Source: Halopolyspora algeriensis (GTDB taxonomy: Bacteria; Actinomycetota; Actinomycetes; Mycobacteriales; Pseudonocardiaceae). Taken from it: 64,000 nt of DNA. The notes beneath the pieces were generated by a model. That model was not told the DNA's origin and searched no databases. It saw only the letters and a program-made list of their open reading frames with translations. Location of the stretch: positions 1 through 64,000 of the forward strand of contig NZ_QPJC01000008.1 in assembly GCF_003337235.1 (NCBI RefSeq). The letters run 5' to 3'. This document shows, one piece after another, positions 15,965 to 24,841 of the stretch (its first letter is position 1; each line of letters begins with the position of its first letter). Position numbers and translations under genes: made by a program.

Positions 15965-16813
15965 GTGTCGGTGTTGCGCGATACGGAATGGATCGATGCT
16001 CCGGTGGCCACGGTCGCGGCCGCGCTCCGGCACGCCCGCACCGCGGAGCGGGGGCTCGGCGCTTCGAGGATGGTGCGCGGGCACGCTGCTGCCGGTGTCG
16101 GTGAACTGTTCGTGCCCGGAGACGAGATCACGTTCCGGCTACCGCCCACGAGGCTCTCCGTGGGACTGCGGACGCGGCTGGAGCGTGCGGACGCGCAGGC
16201 ACTGAGTTCGGTCCTGGTGCGGGGGCCGCTGCGGCAACTCCGGCACGAATCGACACTCACCGAGGTGGACCGCGGTACGCTGCTCACCGAGTCGCTGCAG
16301 TGGACCGCTCCGCTCGGAGCGCTCGGTCGCCTCATCGGCACCGCACTCCTCCGGCGGTGGATACTGCGCCTGCTTGCCCGGCGCATCGACACGGTGCGTG
16401 CTCTCGCGCAGGAATGGGCCACGAGACCGGTCGTCGTCGGCACCGCGATCGTGCGGCGAGGCCGATTGCTCGCGCAGCAACGGCACTATCCGGCGAAGCA
16501 TGCGGGCCGGTGGGAGTTGCCGGGAGGCCGCGTCGAGCCCGGGGAGTCCGAACGCGATGCCGTGGTCCGGGAATGCAAGGAGGAACTGGGGATGGATGTC
16601 GTGCCGACCGGCCGGATCGGCACGGACGTCCCGCTCGACGGCGGGATGCTCCTGCGCCTGTACACCGCCGAGCCGACCCCGTCGTCCCCGGAACCGAGGG
16701 CCGTGGAACATCGCGCGGTGCGGTGGGTCGACACCTCCGAGATGACCGGGCTGGACTGGCTGGAAACCGACCGCCTGCTGGTGCATTCGCTGCGGTCGCT
16801 GCTGCGCGAGTGA
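15965..16813 (+). CDS. SRPBCC-NUDIX fusion protein
   Basis: This 282-residue protein joins two domains. Residues 1-150 (VLRDTEWIDAPVATVAAALR and the strand-rich stretch after it) look like a START/SRPBCC ligand-binding fold. Residues 155-282 are a NUDIX hydrolase of the MutT/CTP-diphosphatase type, with VGTAIVRRGRLLAQQRHYP, WELPGGRVEPGES and an intact box GRVEPGE-x7-REC-EELG. The GTG at 15965 was chosen over upstream in-frame codons because the frame before it is antisense to the LolA-like gene. NUDIX enzymes clean damaged nucleotides; the SRPBCC half may bind a lipid or ketide ligand (inference). Confidence 0.75.
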   Translation: MSVLRDTEWIDAPVATVAAALRHARTAERGLGASRMVRGHAAAGVGELFVPGDEITFRLPPTRLSVGLRTRLERADAQALSSVLVRGPLRQLRHESTLTEVDRGTLLTESLQWTAPLGALGRLIGTALLRRWILRLLARRIDTVRALAQEWATRPVVVGTAIVRRGRLLAQQRHYPAKHAGRWELPGGRVEPGESERDAVVRECKEELGMDVVPTGRIGTDVPLDGGMLLRLYTAEPTPSSPEPRAVEHRAVRWVDTSEMTGLDWLETDRLLVHSLRSLLRE

Positions 16814-16911
16814 CCCGCGGTCCGAACCGGCCCGGCCGGAATCCGAGAGGCTCCGCAAATGGCAGAGGGAACGGGAAGCGTCGCTTCGCGGATCGACGTT
16901 GTGTGGTTCTC

Positions 16912-16939
16912 GTCACAACTGGGGGTGTGGCGCTAGGCT
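16912..16939 (+). promoter_or_regulatory. Leaderless promoter of the YCII gene
   Basis: -35-like GTCACA (16912-16917), 16-nt spacer and -10 TAGGCT (16934-16939). The ATG at 16946 is 6 nt downstream of the -10 box, so a leaderless mRNA is likely. Confidence 0.5.
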
Positions 16940-16945
16940 GAAAGA

Positions 16946-17269
16946 ATGTACGTGGTACTGCAGCACTACACGGCACCCTTGGCCGATGTCGATGCGTTGC
17001 TGGCGGACCACTCCGAGTGGATCTCCCACCATTACGACTCCGGTGACTTCATCGCCGCCGGGCGCCGCCATCCCCGCACCGGCGGAGTCATCATCGCGCG
17101 TGCCATGTCGCGCGGCAGGCTCGACGCGATCCTGGCCACCGACCCGCTCGCGGTGCACCGAGTGGCCAGGTCGGACGTGATCGAGTTCCAGGCACTGAAG
17201 ACGATCCCGGAACTGGCGTACTACGCCGATCACCTGGAACCCTCCGGGAGCGGTTCCTCGGCGGAGTAG
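16946..17269 (+). CDS. YCII-related protein
   Basis: This 107-residue protein has the YCII ferredoxin-like fold pattern: YVVLQHYTAPLADVDALLADH, then a HYDSGDFIAAGRRHPRTGGVIIA strand pair with the conserved His-Asp, and LATDPLAVHRVARSDVIEF near the end. YCII proteins occur alone or with sigma factors; the function is mostly unknown, and some are small dehydrochlorinase-like enzymes. The start follows a TAGGCT -10 box by 6 nt (leaderless). It is followed 79 nt later by the pentapeptide-repeat gene. Confidence 0.8.
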   Translation: MYVVLQHYTAPLADVDALLADHSEWISHHYDSGDFIAAGRRHPRTGGVIIARAMSRGRLDAILATDPLAVHRVARSDVIEFQALKTIPELAYYADHLEPSGSGSSAE

Positions 17270-17348
17270 CTTTCGCGCCCCGATAAGGTGTGGTTTTCGG
17301 CCTTGCACGACGCTGGGCCGTGGACCACATGTCGACGGGGAGCCGCCG

Positions 17349-18242
17349 ATGTCCGACCGAACCGACGATCCGGCGCACCTTGTCGGCGAGCGTCCCGACT
17401 TGCGGGCCGACTGCGGTCGCTGCGCCGGGCTGTGTTGCGTTGCACCGGCCTTTACGGCCTCGGCCGATTTCGCCATGGACAAGCCTGCAGGACAACCGTG
17501 TCGGAATCTGCTCGCGGACTTCCGCTGCAGTATCCACGACAGTCTCCGTGAACGCGGTTTTGCGGGGTGCGCCGTGTTCGACTGCTTCGGTGCCGGTCAA
17601 CAGGTCACCCAGGTGACCTTCGGTGGACGGGACTGGCGAGAGAGCCCGGAGATCGCGACATCGATGTTCACGGTGTTCGCGGTGATGCGGCAGCTCCGGG
17701 AGCTGCTCTGGCATCTGACCGAGGCGAGGACGCTTCTGCCTGCCTGCCCGCTGTCCGACGAGCTCGACCGCGCCCGAGAACGGACCGAACGTCTTACCGG
17801 CGCCGACCCCGACGAACTCGCTGCCTTCGACGCCACAGCGTATCGGCAGGAGATCGGCCCGCTGTTGACCCGGGTCAGCGAGGTGGTGCGCGCCGAGGTT
17901 CGTGATTCCGCGCCCGATCGCAAGGGTGCCGACTTGATCGAGGCGAACCTGCAGGGAGCGGACCTGCGCGGCACCGGCTTACGCGGTGCCTACCTTCTCG
18001 GTGCCGACCTCCGGGGTGCGAACCTGTGCAAGGCCGATCTTCTCGGGGCCGATCTGCGGGTCGCCGACCTGCGCGGGGCGTTTCTCGCCGAGAGCATCTT
18101 CCTCACCCAACCCCAGCTCGACGCGGCCAACGGTGACGCGGCGACGACCATCCCGTCGTCGTTGACCCGCCCCCGGCACTGGTCCGCTTCGGTCACGCCC
18201 GCCGGTTCGGCCACCGCCCGACGCCGGCGTCGCCGCCGCTAA
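17349..18242 (+). CDS. Cysteine-cluster plus pentapeptide-repeat protein
   Basis: This is a 297-residue protein. The N-terminus carries a CxxCxxxCC cluster (C22, C25, C29, C30) and further cysteines (C51, C60, C74, C79), like YkgJ-type metal or Fe-S binding domains. A helical middle part follows. Residues about 192-245 are pentapeptide repeats (ADLIEANLQGADLRG, ANLCKADLLGADLR), which fold into a right-handed beta-helix that can mimic DNA (as in gyrase-protecting proteins). The tail is Arg-rich. The role of the combination is unknown. The ATG at 17349 opens the conserved part. Confidence 0.78.
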   Translation: MSDRTDDPAHLVGERPDLRADCGRCAGLCCVAPAFTASADFAMDKPAGQPCRNLLADFRCSIHDSLRERGFAGCAVFDCFGAGQQVTQVTFGGRDWRESPEIATSMFTVFAVMRQLRELLWHLTEARTLLPACPLSDELDRARERTERLTGADPDELAAFDATAYRQEIGPLLTRVSEVVRAEVRDSAPDRKGADLIEANLQGADLRGTGLRGAYLLGADLRGANLCKADLLGADLRVADLRGAFLAESIFLTQPQLDAANGDAATTIPSSLTRPRHWSASVTPAGSATARRRRRRR

Positions 18243-18735
18243 CGGATCCACAGCGGCGGCCGAGGCGAAGCCGCAGCCGACTTCCTCGGCCGGCACCGTC
18301 AACGCGGCGGAGCTCGGACGCTTTCGTGCGTGGCGGTTTCGGTGCCGATGATCCGGTCGCCACCGGAGGCCGTTTCTCCGGTGTTCGGGGGCGTACGCAA
18401 CGTGACAGGTCGATGTTGTGCTGAACACGTGCCTGCGGGAGTCGCGTGCCTCGTGCACTAGAATGGGTGGTGCCGCGTGTCGATACCGCCCACCAGGTCG
18501 AATCCGTCGGTCCCATCCCGGTCGGCCTGAAGCAGCAGGGCTCAACAGCGGTGGGTCCGGCAACAGCAGGCCCGACAAGAAGTAGGGTGCCGCGCCCCAC
18601 GTGAACCGCCACGGAGTCGGGGCAGCGGCATCAGCTCCGTAGCGGCGGCCGCAACGAAGCCGCAGCCGATCTCGTCGATCGGCACCGTCGCCTCGCAGCT
18701 TGCCACGACATCCATACGACAGCAGGAGTATTCGC
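18243..18735. other. 493-bp gene-free region with a 49-bp imperfect repeat pair
   Basis: A segment at 18252-18300 recurs at 18641-18689 (same orientation, 41 of 49 bases identical, no gaps). Both share AGCGGCGGCCG and GAAGCCGCAGCCGA and can fold GCCGA/TCGGC-type hairpins; the second forms GCCGATC-TCGTC-GATCGGC. A TAGAAT box (18459-18464) lies between them and could start the typA leader. No coding frame is convincing. Confidence 0.45.
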
Positions 18736-20643
18736 GTGCCCGCCATCAGCGTCGCCCCGAACCAGCGCACCCGTACGGACCTGCGCAATGTCGCGATCGT
18801 CGCGCACGTCGACCACGGCAAGACCACCCTGGTGGATGCCATGCTCCAGCAGTCGGGGGCCTTCTCCGAGCGCGCCGACCCCGTCGACCGGGTCATGGAC
18901 TCCAATGACCTGGAGCGGGAAAAGGGCATCACCATCCTGTCGAAGAACACCGCGATCCGGCGGATGACCCCGGACGGCCCGGTCACCATCAACGTGGTCG
19001 ACACCCCGGGCCACGCCGACTTCGGTGGTGAGGTCGAGCGTGGGCTGTCCATGGTCGACGGCGTGGTGCTGCTGGTCGACGCCAGCGAGGGACCGCTGCC
19101 GCAGACGCGTTTCGTGCTGCGCAAGACCCTCGCGGCCGGGCTGCCGGTGATCCTGGTGGTGAACAAGGTGGACCGGCCGGACGCCCGCGTGGCCGAGGTC
19201 GTCGAAGAGGTCCACGATCTGCTGCTCGACCTGGCCGCCGACGTCGGCGCGGACGAGTCCGCGCTCGACATCCCCATCGTCTACGCCTCGGCACGCGCAG
19301 GCCGGGCGAGCCTGACCGCTCCGGAGCAGGGAGAGCTGCCTGCCGACGGCGACATGACCGCCATGTTCGACACCCTCCTGGAGCACGTGCCCGCGCCGGT
19401 CGGTGACTGGGAAGCGCCGCTGCAGGCACTGGTGACCAACCTCGACGCCTCCTCGTACCTCGGCCGCATCGCCCTGTGCCGGATCTACTCCGGCAAGCTG
19501 CGCAAGGGACAGACCGTCGGCTGGTGCCGCGAGGACGGGTCGGTCGAGAAGGTGCGGTTGAGCGAGCTGTTCGTCACCGAAAACCTCGATCGGGTGCCCG
19601 CCGAGGAGGCCTCGGCGGGAGACATCGTGGCGATCGCGGGCATTCCCGACATCACCATCGGCGACACTCTCGCCGATCCCGAGAATCCGGAACCGCTGCC
19701 TCGGATCACCGTCGACGCCCCGGCGATCTCCATGACCATCGGGACGAACACCTCGCCGCACGCCGGCCGCAACGGCGGCACCAAGGTGACCGCGCGACTG
19801 GTCAAGAACCGGCTGGACAGCGAGCTGATCGGCAACGTCAGCATGCGGGTCGTGCCCACCGAGCGCCCGGACACCTGGGAGGTGCAGGGGCGTGGTGAGC
19901 TGGCCCTGGCCGTGCTGGTGGAGACCATGCGCCGCGAGGGCTTCGAGATCACCGCGGGCAAGCCGCAGGTGGTCACCAAAACCATCGACGGCAAGCTGTG
20001 CGAGCCGTTCGAGCGACTGAGCCTCGATGTGCCCGAGGAACATCTCGGCGGGGTCACCCAGCTGCTGGCCGCCCGCAAGGGACGTATGGAGACGATGGAC
20101 GGCCACGGCACCGGCCGGATCAAGCTGGAATACATCATCCCGGCGCGCGGACTGATCGGTTTCCGCACCGACTTCCTCACCGAGACGCGCGGTGGCGGCA
20201 TCGCCAACCACGTCTTCGAGGGCTACTTCGGCTGGGCAGGTGAGCTGCGCACGCGCGGCAGCGGATCATTGGTGGCCGACCGCTCCGGCCCGGTGACCAC
20301 GTATGCGCTGCTGCAGCTGGCCGACCGCGGCACCTTCTTCGTCGAGCCGGGCGCCGAGGTCTACGAGGGCATGGTCGTCGGGGAAACCCAGCGGCACGAG
20401 GACCTCGACGTCAACGTGACCAAGGAGAAGAAGCTCACGAACATGCGCTCCGCCGCCGGTGAGGAGCTGGAGCGGCTGGCCCGCCCGCGCACCTTGGGGT
20501 TGGAGGAAGCGCTGGAGTTCTGCTCCGCCGACGAGTGTGTCGAGGTCGGCCCTTCTGTGGTCCGGGTGCGCAAGATGACTCTCGACGGCAACCAGCGCGC
20601 TCGCGAGCGTTCCCGCGCCAAGGCTCGCGACAACCAGGCGTGA
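18736..20643 (+). CDS. typA: Translational GTPase TypA/BipA
   Basis: This 635-residue ribosome-associated GTPase is related to EF-G and LepA. It has G1 AHVDHGKTT (about residues 23-31), the switch-I region DLEREKGITI, G3 DTPGHADFGGEVER and G4 NKVDRPDAR. EF-G-like domains and the TypA-specific C-terminal domain (IPARGLIGFRTDFLTETRG, GEELERLARPRTLGLEEALE) follow. It acts in ribosome assembly and growth under stress. GTG 18736 with AGCAGGAG upstream is preferred over in-frame codons further 5'. It is followed by lpqW, as in mycobacteria. Confidence 0.96.
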   Translation: MPAISVAPNQRTRTDLRNVAIVAHVDHGKTTLVDAMLQQSGAFSERADPVDRVMDSNDLEREKGITILSKNTAIRRMTPDGPVTINVVDTPGHADFGGEVERGLSMVDGVVLLVDASEGPLPQTRFVLRKTLAAGLPVILVVNKVDRPDARVAEVVEEVHDLLLDLAADVGADESALDIPIVYASARAGRASLTAPEQGELPADGDMTAMFDTLLEHVPAPVGDWEAPLQALVTNLDASSYLGRIALCRIYSGKLRKGQTVGWCREDGSVEKVRLSELFVTENLDRVPAEEASAGDIVAIAGIPDITIGDTLADPENPEPLPRITVDAPAISMTIGTNTSPHAGRNGGTKVTARLVKNRLDSELIGNVSMRVVPTERPDTWEVQGRGELALAVLVETMRREGFEITAGKPQVVTKTIDGKLCEPFERLSLDVPEEHLGGVTQLLAARKGRMETMDGHGTGRIKLEYIIPARGLIGFRTDFLTETRGGGIANHVFEGYFGWAGELRTRGSGSLVADRSGPVTTYALLQLADRGTFFVEPGAEVYEGMVVGETQRHEDLDVNVTKEKKLTNMRSAAGEELERLARPRTLGLEEALEFCSADECVEVGPSVVRVRKMTLDGNQRARERSRAKARDNQA

Positions 20644-20867
20644 GACCGCTTTTCGTCCGCACGTCCGTGGCGGGTGGCGGCACGGCCGATCGGTTCCTGA
20701 GCATCGAGACTTCCGGATGCGCACCCCCGCGCGCTCTCGCGTGGCGGCACGCGCAACCATGAGGGGGTGGAAACCGTTGCTCGCAGGGGGACCGGATTCC
20801 GGCGCTGCCGTGCCGCCCCGTGGACGGCAGGTCGGCCTGTGATGTCGCAAGGGGAGGTTCGCCCAGC

Positions 20868-22616
20868 GTGTACCAGCGTCGGTGCCACCCGTTCGCCGCG
20901 GTATTCCTGCTGCTGCTGACACTGAGCGTGGCAGCGGGGTGCACGAGCGCACCCCCGCCCCCGCTGGTGGAGACGACCGCGCCGCCCCCCTCGACGAGCG
21001 TGCCGCCGAAACCACCGAAGCCGCGGGTGGTCGTGGCCGCTGTCGGGGACCTGCGGGACGGCTTCAACCCGCATGCGCTGTCCGATGTGTCCCCGGCGAC
21101 GGCGGCGCTGTCCAACCTGATGCTGCCCTCGGTGTTCGAACCGGGGCCGAACGGGAAACCGCGGCTCAACACCACTCTCATGGAATCCGCCGAGGTGGTG
21201 GACGAGGCAGAGAAGTTCACCGTTCGCTACCGGATCCGTACCGAGGCGGACTGGTCGGACGGCGCTCCGATCGCGGCCGAGGATTTCGTCTACCTCTGGC
21301 AGCAGATGCGTTCGAGGCCCGGCGTGGTCAACCCGGCCGGGTACCGGCTGATCACCGATGTCGCCTCTCGGCAGGGCGGCAAGACCGTCGAGGTGACCTT
21401 CTCCGAGCCGTACCCCGGTTGGAAGACCCTTTTCGACGATCTGCTGCCCGCGCACCTGGTCAAGGACGCGCCCGGGGGGTGGGCCGATGCACTCGACAAG
21501 GGATACCCCGCCTCCGGTGGCCCGTTCGCGATCCGGCAGGTCGATCTGGATCGCGGTGAGATCATCCTGATGCGCAACGAGGGGTACTTCGGGCCGCCCG
21601 CCGCCTCCGAACGAATCGTGTTGCGCACCGGTAACCAGCAGAAACAGGTCTCGGCGCTGCGCAGCGGAGACAGCGATGTGGCCCTGCTCGACGCGGACAC
21701 GGCCACGATGGAGGCCCTGCGCGGGCTCGGTGACTCGGTGCGGATCGAGACCGTGCCGCGGCCGGCTACCACGCAGCTGCTGTTGCGTCCCAACACCGAG
21801 CAACTGGCCGATCCCCGGGTGCGCAAGGCGATCCTGGCGGCACTGGACCGGCAAGCACTGATCGAGGCCGGAACCGGCGGTGGGCCCGCCGGGCGGATGC
21901 AGGCTCGGGCCCAGGTGCTCGCGCCGTCCGAACCGGGATACACGCCGACCGAGCCGCCCCGGGCCGTTGCGAAGAAACCCCGGCCCGGGCGGGTCGACAA
22001 GCTGCTCAGCGAGGCGGGTTTCCGGCGTAGTGGTGACACCTGGATGCGGGACGGGCGCCCGCTGGATCTCGTCATCGCCGCGCAGTTCCGCGACGAGGAA
22101 TACGTCCGGATCGCCGAGGCAGCCGCCGAGCAGCTCCGCGAGCAGGGAATCCGGGCACGGGTGATCACACCGACCGGCGATGAGCTGTTCACCACGATGC
22201 TGTCGAGCAATCCCCGGGCGGGCAAGCCCGGCGCGGCCGCCGATGTCGACATGGCGGTGGTACCGAGACCCGCGGGGGGTGAGCCGGCCTCCATGATGGC
22301 GTCCCGGTGGGGATGTCCCCGCGTGGACGCGAGCAGCGAGCAAGCGTTGCCGTACAACATGGCGGGTTTCTGCGATCGATTGCTCCAGCCGACGATCGAG
22401 GCGGCACTGACCGGGCGGATGACGTTCGAGCGGGCATCCGCCCGGGTGGAGCCGGTGCTGTGGTCGCAGGCGGTGGCGCTGCCGTTGTACCAGCAGGCGC
22501 AGGTGCTGGCGGTACGCAGCGAGATCAAGGGCGTCGGACCGGGGCACGGTTTCGCGGGCCCGTTCTCCTCGGCGGGCAAGTGGGTCGGAACTCCCGGAGA
22601 GACCTACGACTGGTGA
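20868..22616 (+). CDS. lpqW: LpqW-like substrate-binding lipoprotein
   Basis: This 582-residue exported lipoprotein has a signal segment VYQRRCHPFAAVFLLLLTLS and lipobox VAAGC, then a proline-rich linker (APPPPLVETTAPPPST). The body is of the DppA/OppA solute-binding family (LRDGFNPHALSD, RIRTEADWSDGAPIAAEDFVY, YPASGGPFAI). Mycobacterial LpqW, at the same place behind typA, controls the branch from phosphatidylinositol mannosides to lipomannan rather than peptide uptake. No permease genes are near here either, which supports the LpqW reading. The GTG at 20868 follows GGGGAGG. Confidence 0.8.
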   Translation: MYQRRCHPFAAVFLLLLTLSVAAGCTSAPPPPLVETTAPPPSTSVPPKPPKPRVVVAAVGDLRDGFNPHALSDVSPATAALSNLMLPSVFEPGPNGKPRLNTTLMESAEVVDEAEKFTVRYRIRTEADWSDGAPIAAEDFVYLWQQMRSRPGVVNPAGYRLITDVASRQGGKTVEVTFSEPYPGWKTLFDDLLPAHLVKDAPGGWADALDKGYPASGGPFAIRQVDLDRGEIILMRNEGYFGPPAASERIVLRTGNQQKQVSALRSGDSDVALLDADTATMEALRGLGDSVRIETVPRPATTQLLLRPNTEQLADPRVRKAILAALDRQALIEAGTGGGPAGRMQARAQVLAPSEPGYTPTEPPRAVAKKPRPGRVDKLLSEAGFRRSGDTWMRDGRPLDLVIAAQFRDEEYVRIAEAAAEQLREQGIRARVITPTGDELFTTMLSSNPRAGKPGAAADVDMAVVPRPAGGEPASMMASRWGCPRVDASSEQALPYNMAGFCDRLLQPTIEAALTGRMTFERASARVEPVLWSQAVALPLYQQAQVLAVRSEIKGVGPGHGFAGPFSSAGKWVGTPGETYDW

Positions 22617-22623
22617 GGTGAGC

Positions 22624-23817
22624 ATGGCGCAGGCGGTGTTGCGCGGACTGCGATGCGTGCGCTGCGGTGAGCGTGCCCCGTTGCGTTACGACACCTCGGG
22701 ATGCCCGGCCTGCCGCGAGCAGGGCGTTCCTTCGGCGCTGCTGGCCGACTACGACCTGAGTGACGTGGATGGTTCGGCGCTGTGGGACGAGTGGGCACGG
22801 CGGAGGCCGGCCCTGTGGTCACACCGCGAGCTGCTGCCGGTCGATGCGGACAAGGCGATCAGTCTCGCGGAAGGTGGCACACCGCTGGTGGAACTACCCG
22901 AACGCGTGACCGGCGCCGCGAACCGGACACTGGTCAAGGACGAGCGCCGCAACCCGACCGGCAGCTTCAAGGATCGCTTCTACAGCATCGCCGTGTCCTG
23001 GGCGGCAGCGTCCGGGGCGAGCACCGTGGCGGTCGCCTCCAGCGGCAACGCGGGCGTGTCGGTCGCCGCCTACGCGGCTGCGGCGGGTCTGGACTGCGTG
23101 GTCGTCACCACCGAGACGATCGAGCGGACCTGGCGAGGACGGATCGAACGCCACGGTGCTCGACCGGTGTTCGCACGCGATGCCGCCGACCGCTGGCGCA
23201 TCCTGCGGGAACGGGCGGCAGAGCAGGACTGGACGGTGCTGACCAACACCTCCGCGACCCCGGTGAGCAGCCTGTGGGCCGGCATCGACGGCTACAAGAC
23301 GATGGCCTACGAGATCGTGCGCGATCTCGGCGATGTCCCCGAGGTGGTGACCGTGCCCGTCTCCCGGGGTGACGGGCTCGCCGGGATGTGGGCCGGTTTC
23401 CGCGAGCTCCACGAGCTCGGGATCGTCGAGCGGCTCCCCCGTATGGTCGCGGCCGAGCGTTACCCGTCCCTGTCGCGCGCCCTGGCCGCGGGCGCCGACC
23501 TGCCCCCCGAGGAGGAGGCCGACCTGCGCAGCATCGCCACCTCCATCGGCGATCCCCGGGCCACGGTGATGTCGCTGCGGGTCCTGCGGGAATCCGGAGG
23601 GGCGGCGGTGCCGTGCGGAGACGAGGACCTGCAGGCGGCGGTCCGCAGGCTCGGGAGCGCGGGCGTCGGTGCCGAACCGAGTTCCGCGGCGGGCCTGGTG
23701 GCGATCGACGAGCTGCGCCGACGCGAGTGGCTCCGGCCCGACGATCGCGTCGTCACGCTGGTGACATCCCGGGCGGCGAACCAGCCGAGTACGCTCCCGG
23801 ATCCTGCACGGCACTGA
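22624..23817 (+). CDS. Threonine-synthase-like PLP enzyme with zinc-ribbon start
   Basis: This 397-residue fold-type II pyridoxal-phosphate enzyme starts with a likely zinc ribbon, CVRCGERAPLRYDTSGCPAC (residues about 13-32). NPTGSFKDRF holds the Schiff-base lysine, and SSGNAGVSVAAYAAA binds the cofactor phosphate. It resembles threonine synthase but departs in the substrate loops (VPVSRGDGLAGMWAGF where threonine synthases have the usual G-N-G-x-G), so another beta-replacement reaction is possible. ATG 22624 is 7 nt past the lpqW stop. It lies between lpqW and mshB. Confidence 0.75.
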   Translation: MAQAVLRGLRCVRCGERAPLRYDTSGCPACREQGVPSALLADYDLSDVDGSALWDEWARRRPALWSHRELLPVDADKAISLAEGGTPLVELPERVTGAANRTLVKDERRNPTGSFKDRFYSIAVSWAAASGASTVAVASSGNAGVSVAAYAAAAGLDCVVVTTETIERTWRGRIERHGARPVFARDAADRWRILRERAAEQDWTVLTNTSATPVSSLWAGIDGYKTMAYEIVRDLGDVPEVVTVPVSRGDGLAGMWAGFRELHELGIVERLPRMVAAERYPSLSRALAAGADLPPEEEADLRSIATSIGDPRATVMSLRVLRESGGAAVPCGDEDLQAAVRRLGSAGVGAEPSSAAGLVAIDELRRREWLRPDDRVVTLVTSRAANQPSTLPDPARH

Positions 23818-23924
23818 TCGAGGCGTCCGAAGGGTTTCTCGTCGCCGATGTTCTCGCCGCCTGCAGCGGGTGCCTTCACGTGACCGTTGATCCGGCCCAG
23901 GGCTGCTCGGATTACGCTGGACCG

Positions 23925-24839
23925 GTGACGTTGACGGCTCCACCGCGGTTACTGCTGGTACACGCACACCCCGATGACGAAGCGCTGTGGACGGGCGGGA
24001 CGATCGCCCGCCATGCCGCCCACGGCGTGCAGGTGACGGTGGTGACCTGCACCCTCGGCGAGGAAGGCGAGGTCATTCCCGAGCACCTGCGCGGGCTCGC
24101 TTCCGACCGGGCCGACCAGCTCGGCGGTTACCGTCTCGGTGAGCTGCGATCCGCCTGCTCGGCCCTGGGCGTGGCCGAGCACCGCTTCTTGGGCGGGCTC
24201 GGGCGATGGCGCGACTCCGGGATGGTGTGGCAGGAACCGGGCAGGGCAGCGGGCACGGTCCCCGACGCCCACCCGCGTGCCCTCGTCAACGGTGACTTCC
24301 CGGAGCAGTGCGAGGCACTGGAAACCGTGCTGCGGGAGGTGAAACCGCAGGTGGTCGTCACCTACGCCGCCGACGGCGGTTACGGCCATCCCGACCACAT
24401 CCGCGCACACGACGTGACCATGGCCGCCACCGCGAAGGTGCCCGACGTGCAGCGCGTGTTCCATGTGGTGCCGTCGCGAGAAGCGATCCGCACCGGCCTG
24501 GAGCGGTTGTCCCGGGCCGAGGGGATGCCGTTCCGGCTGCCACAGCTGGCCGAGCTGCCCCATGTCGATGATGCGTCGATCACCACGACCGTCGACATCG
24601 GCGAGCATCTTCCCGCCAAAATCGGCGGACTGCGTGCTCATGGCACACAGGTGCGGGTGTGGCTCGACCAGTGGGACAGTGGCGCCGGGATCGCCGGATA
24701 CGCCCTGTCCAACGACGTCGCCCAGCCCGTGGTGCCCACGGAGCACTACGTGCTGGCACGGGGAGAGCAGCAGGGCGCCTCGACCGGCCTCTTCGGGGGC
24801 TTGGGAGGCGACGAGACCGGCCCGGCGGACGGGCGCTGA
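23925..24839 (+). CDS. mshB: GlcNAc-inositol deacetylase (mycothiol biosynthesis)
   Basis: MshB removes acetate from GlcNAc-inositol, the second enzymatic step of mycothiol synthesis. The 304-residue metalloenzyme has AHPDDE (residues 14-19, His15 and Asp18 as zinc ligands, Asp17 as base) and GHPDH (154-158) near the third ligand. The GTG start lies 6 nt after a TACGCT -10 box (23913-23918), so the mRNA is probably leaderless. The next gene starts 2 nt after the stop, so the membrane protein is co-transcribed. Confidence 0.93.
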   Translation: MTLTAPPRLLLVHAHPDDEALWTGGTIARHAAHGVQVTVVTCTLGEEGEVIPEHLRGLASDRADQLGGYRLGELRSACSALGVAEHRFLGGLGRWRDSGMVWQEPGRAAGTVPDAHPRALVNGDFPEQCEALETVLREVKPQVVVTYAADGGYGHPDHIRAHDVTMAATAKVPDVQRVFHVVPSREAIRTGLERLSRAEGMPFRLPQLAELPHVDDASITTTVDIGEHLPAKIGGLRAHGTQVRVWLDQWDSGAGIAGYALSNDVAQPVVPTEHYVLARGEQQGASTGLFGGLGGDETGPADGR

Positions 24840-24841
24840 CG

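Noticed and set aside
20361-22625. 754-codon minus-strand frame opposite typA and lpqW
   Set aside because: It covers two recognised genes on the other strand and shows no motif; it is a GC-driven shadow frame.
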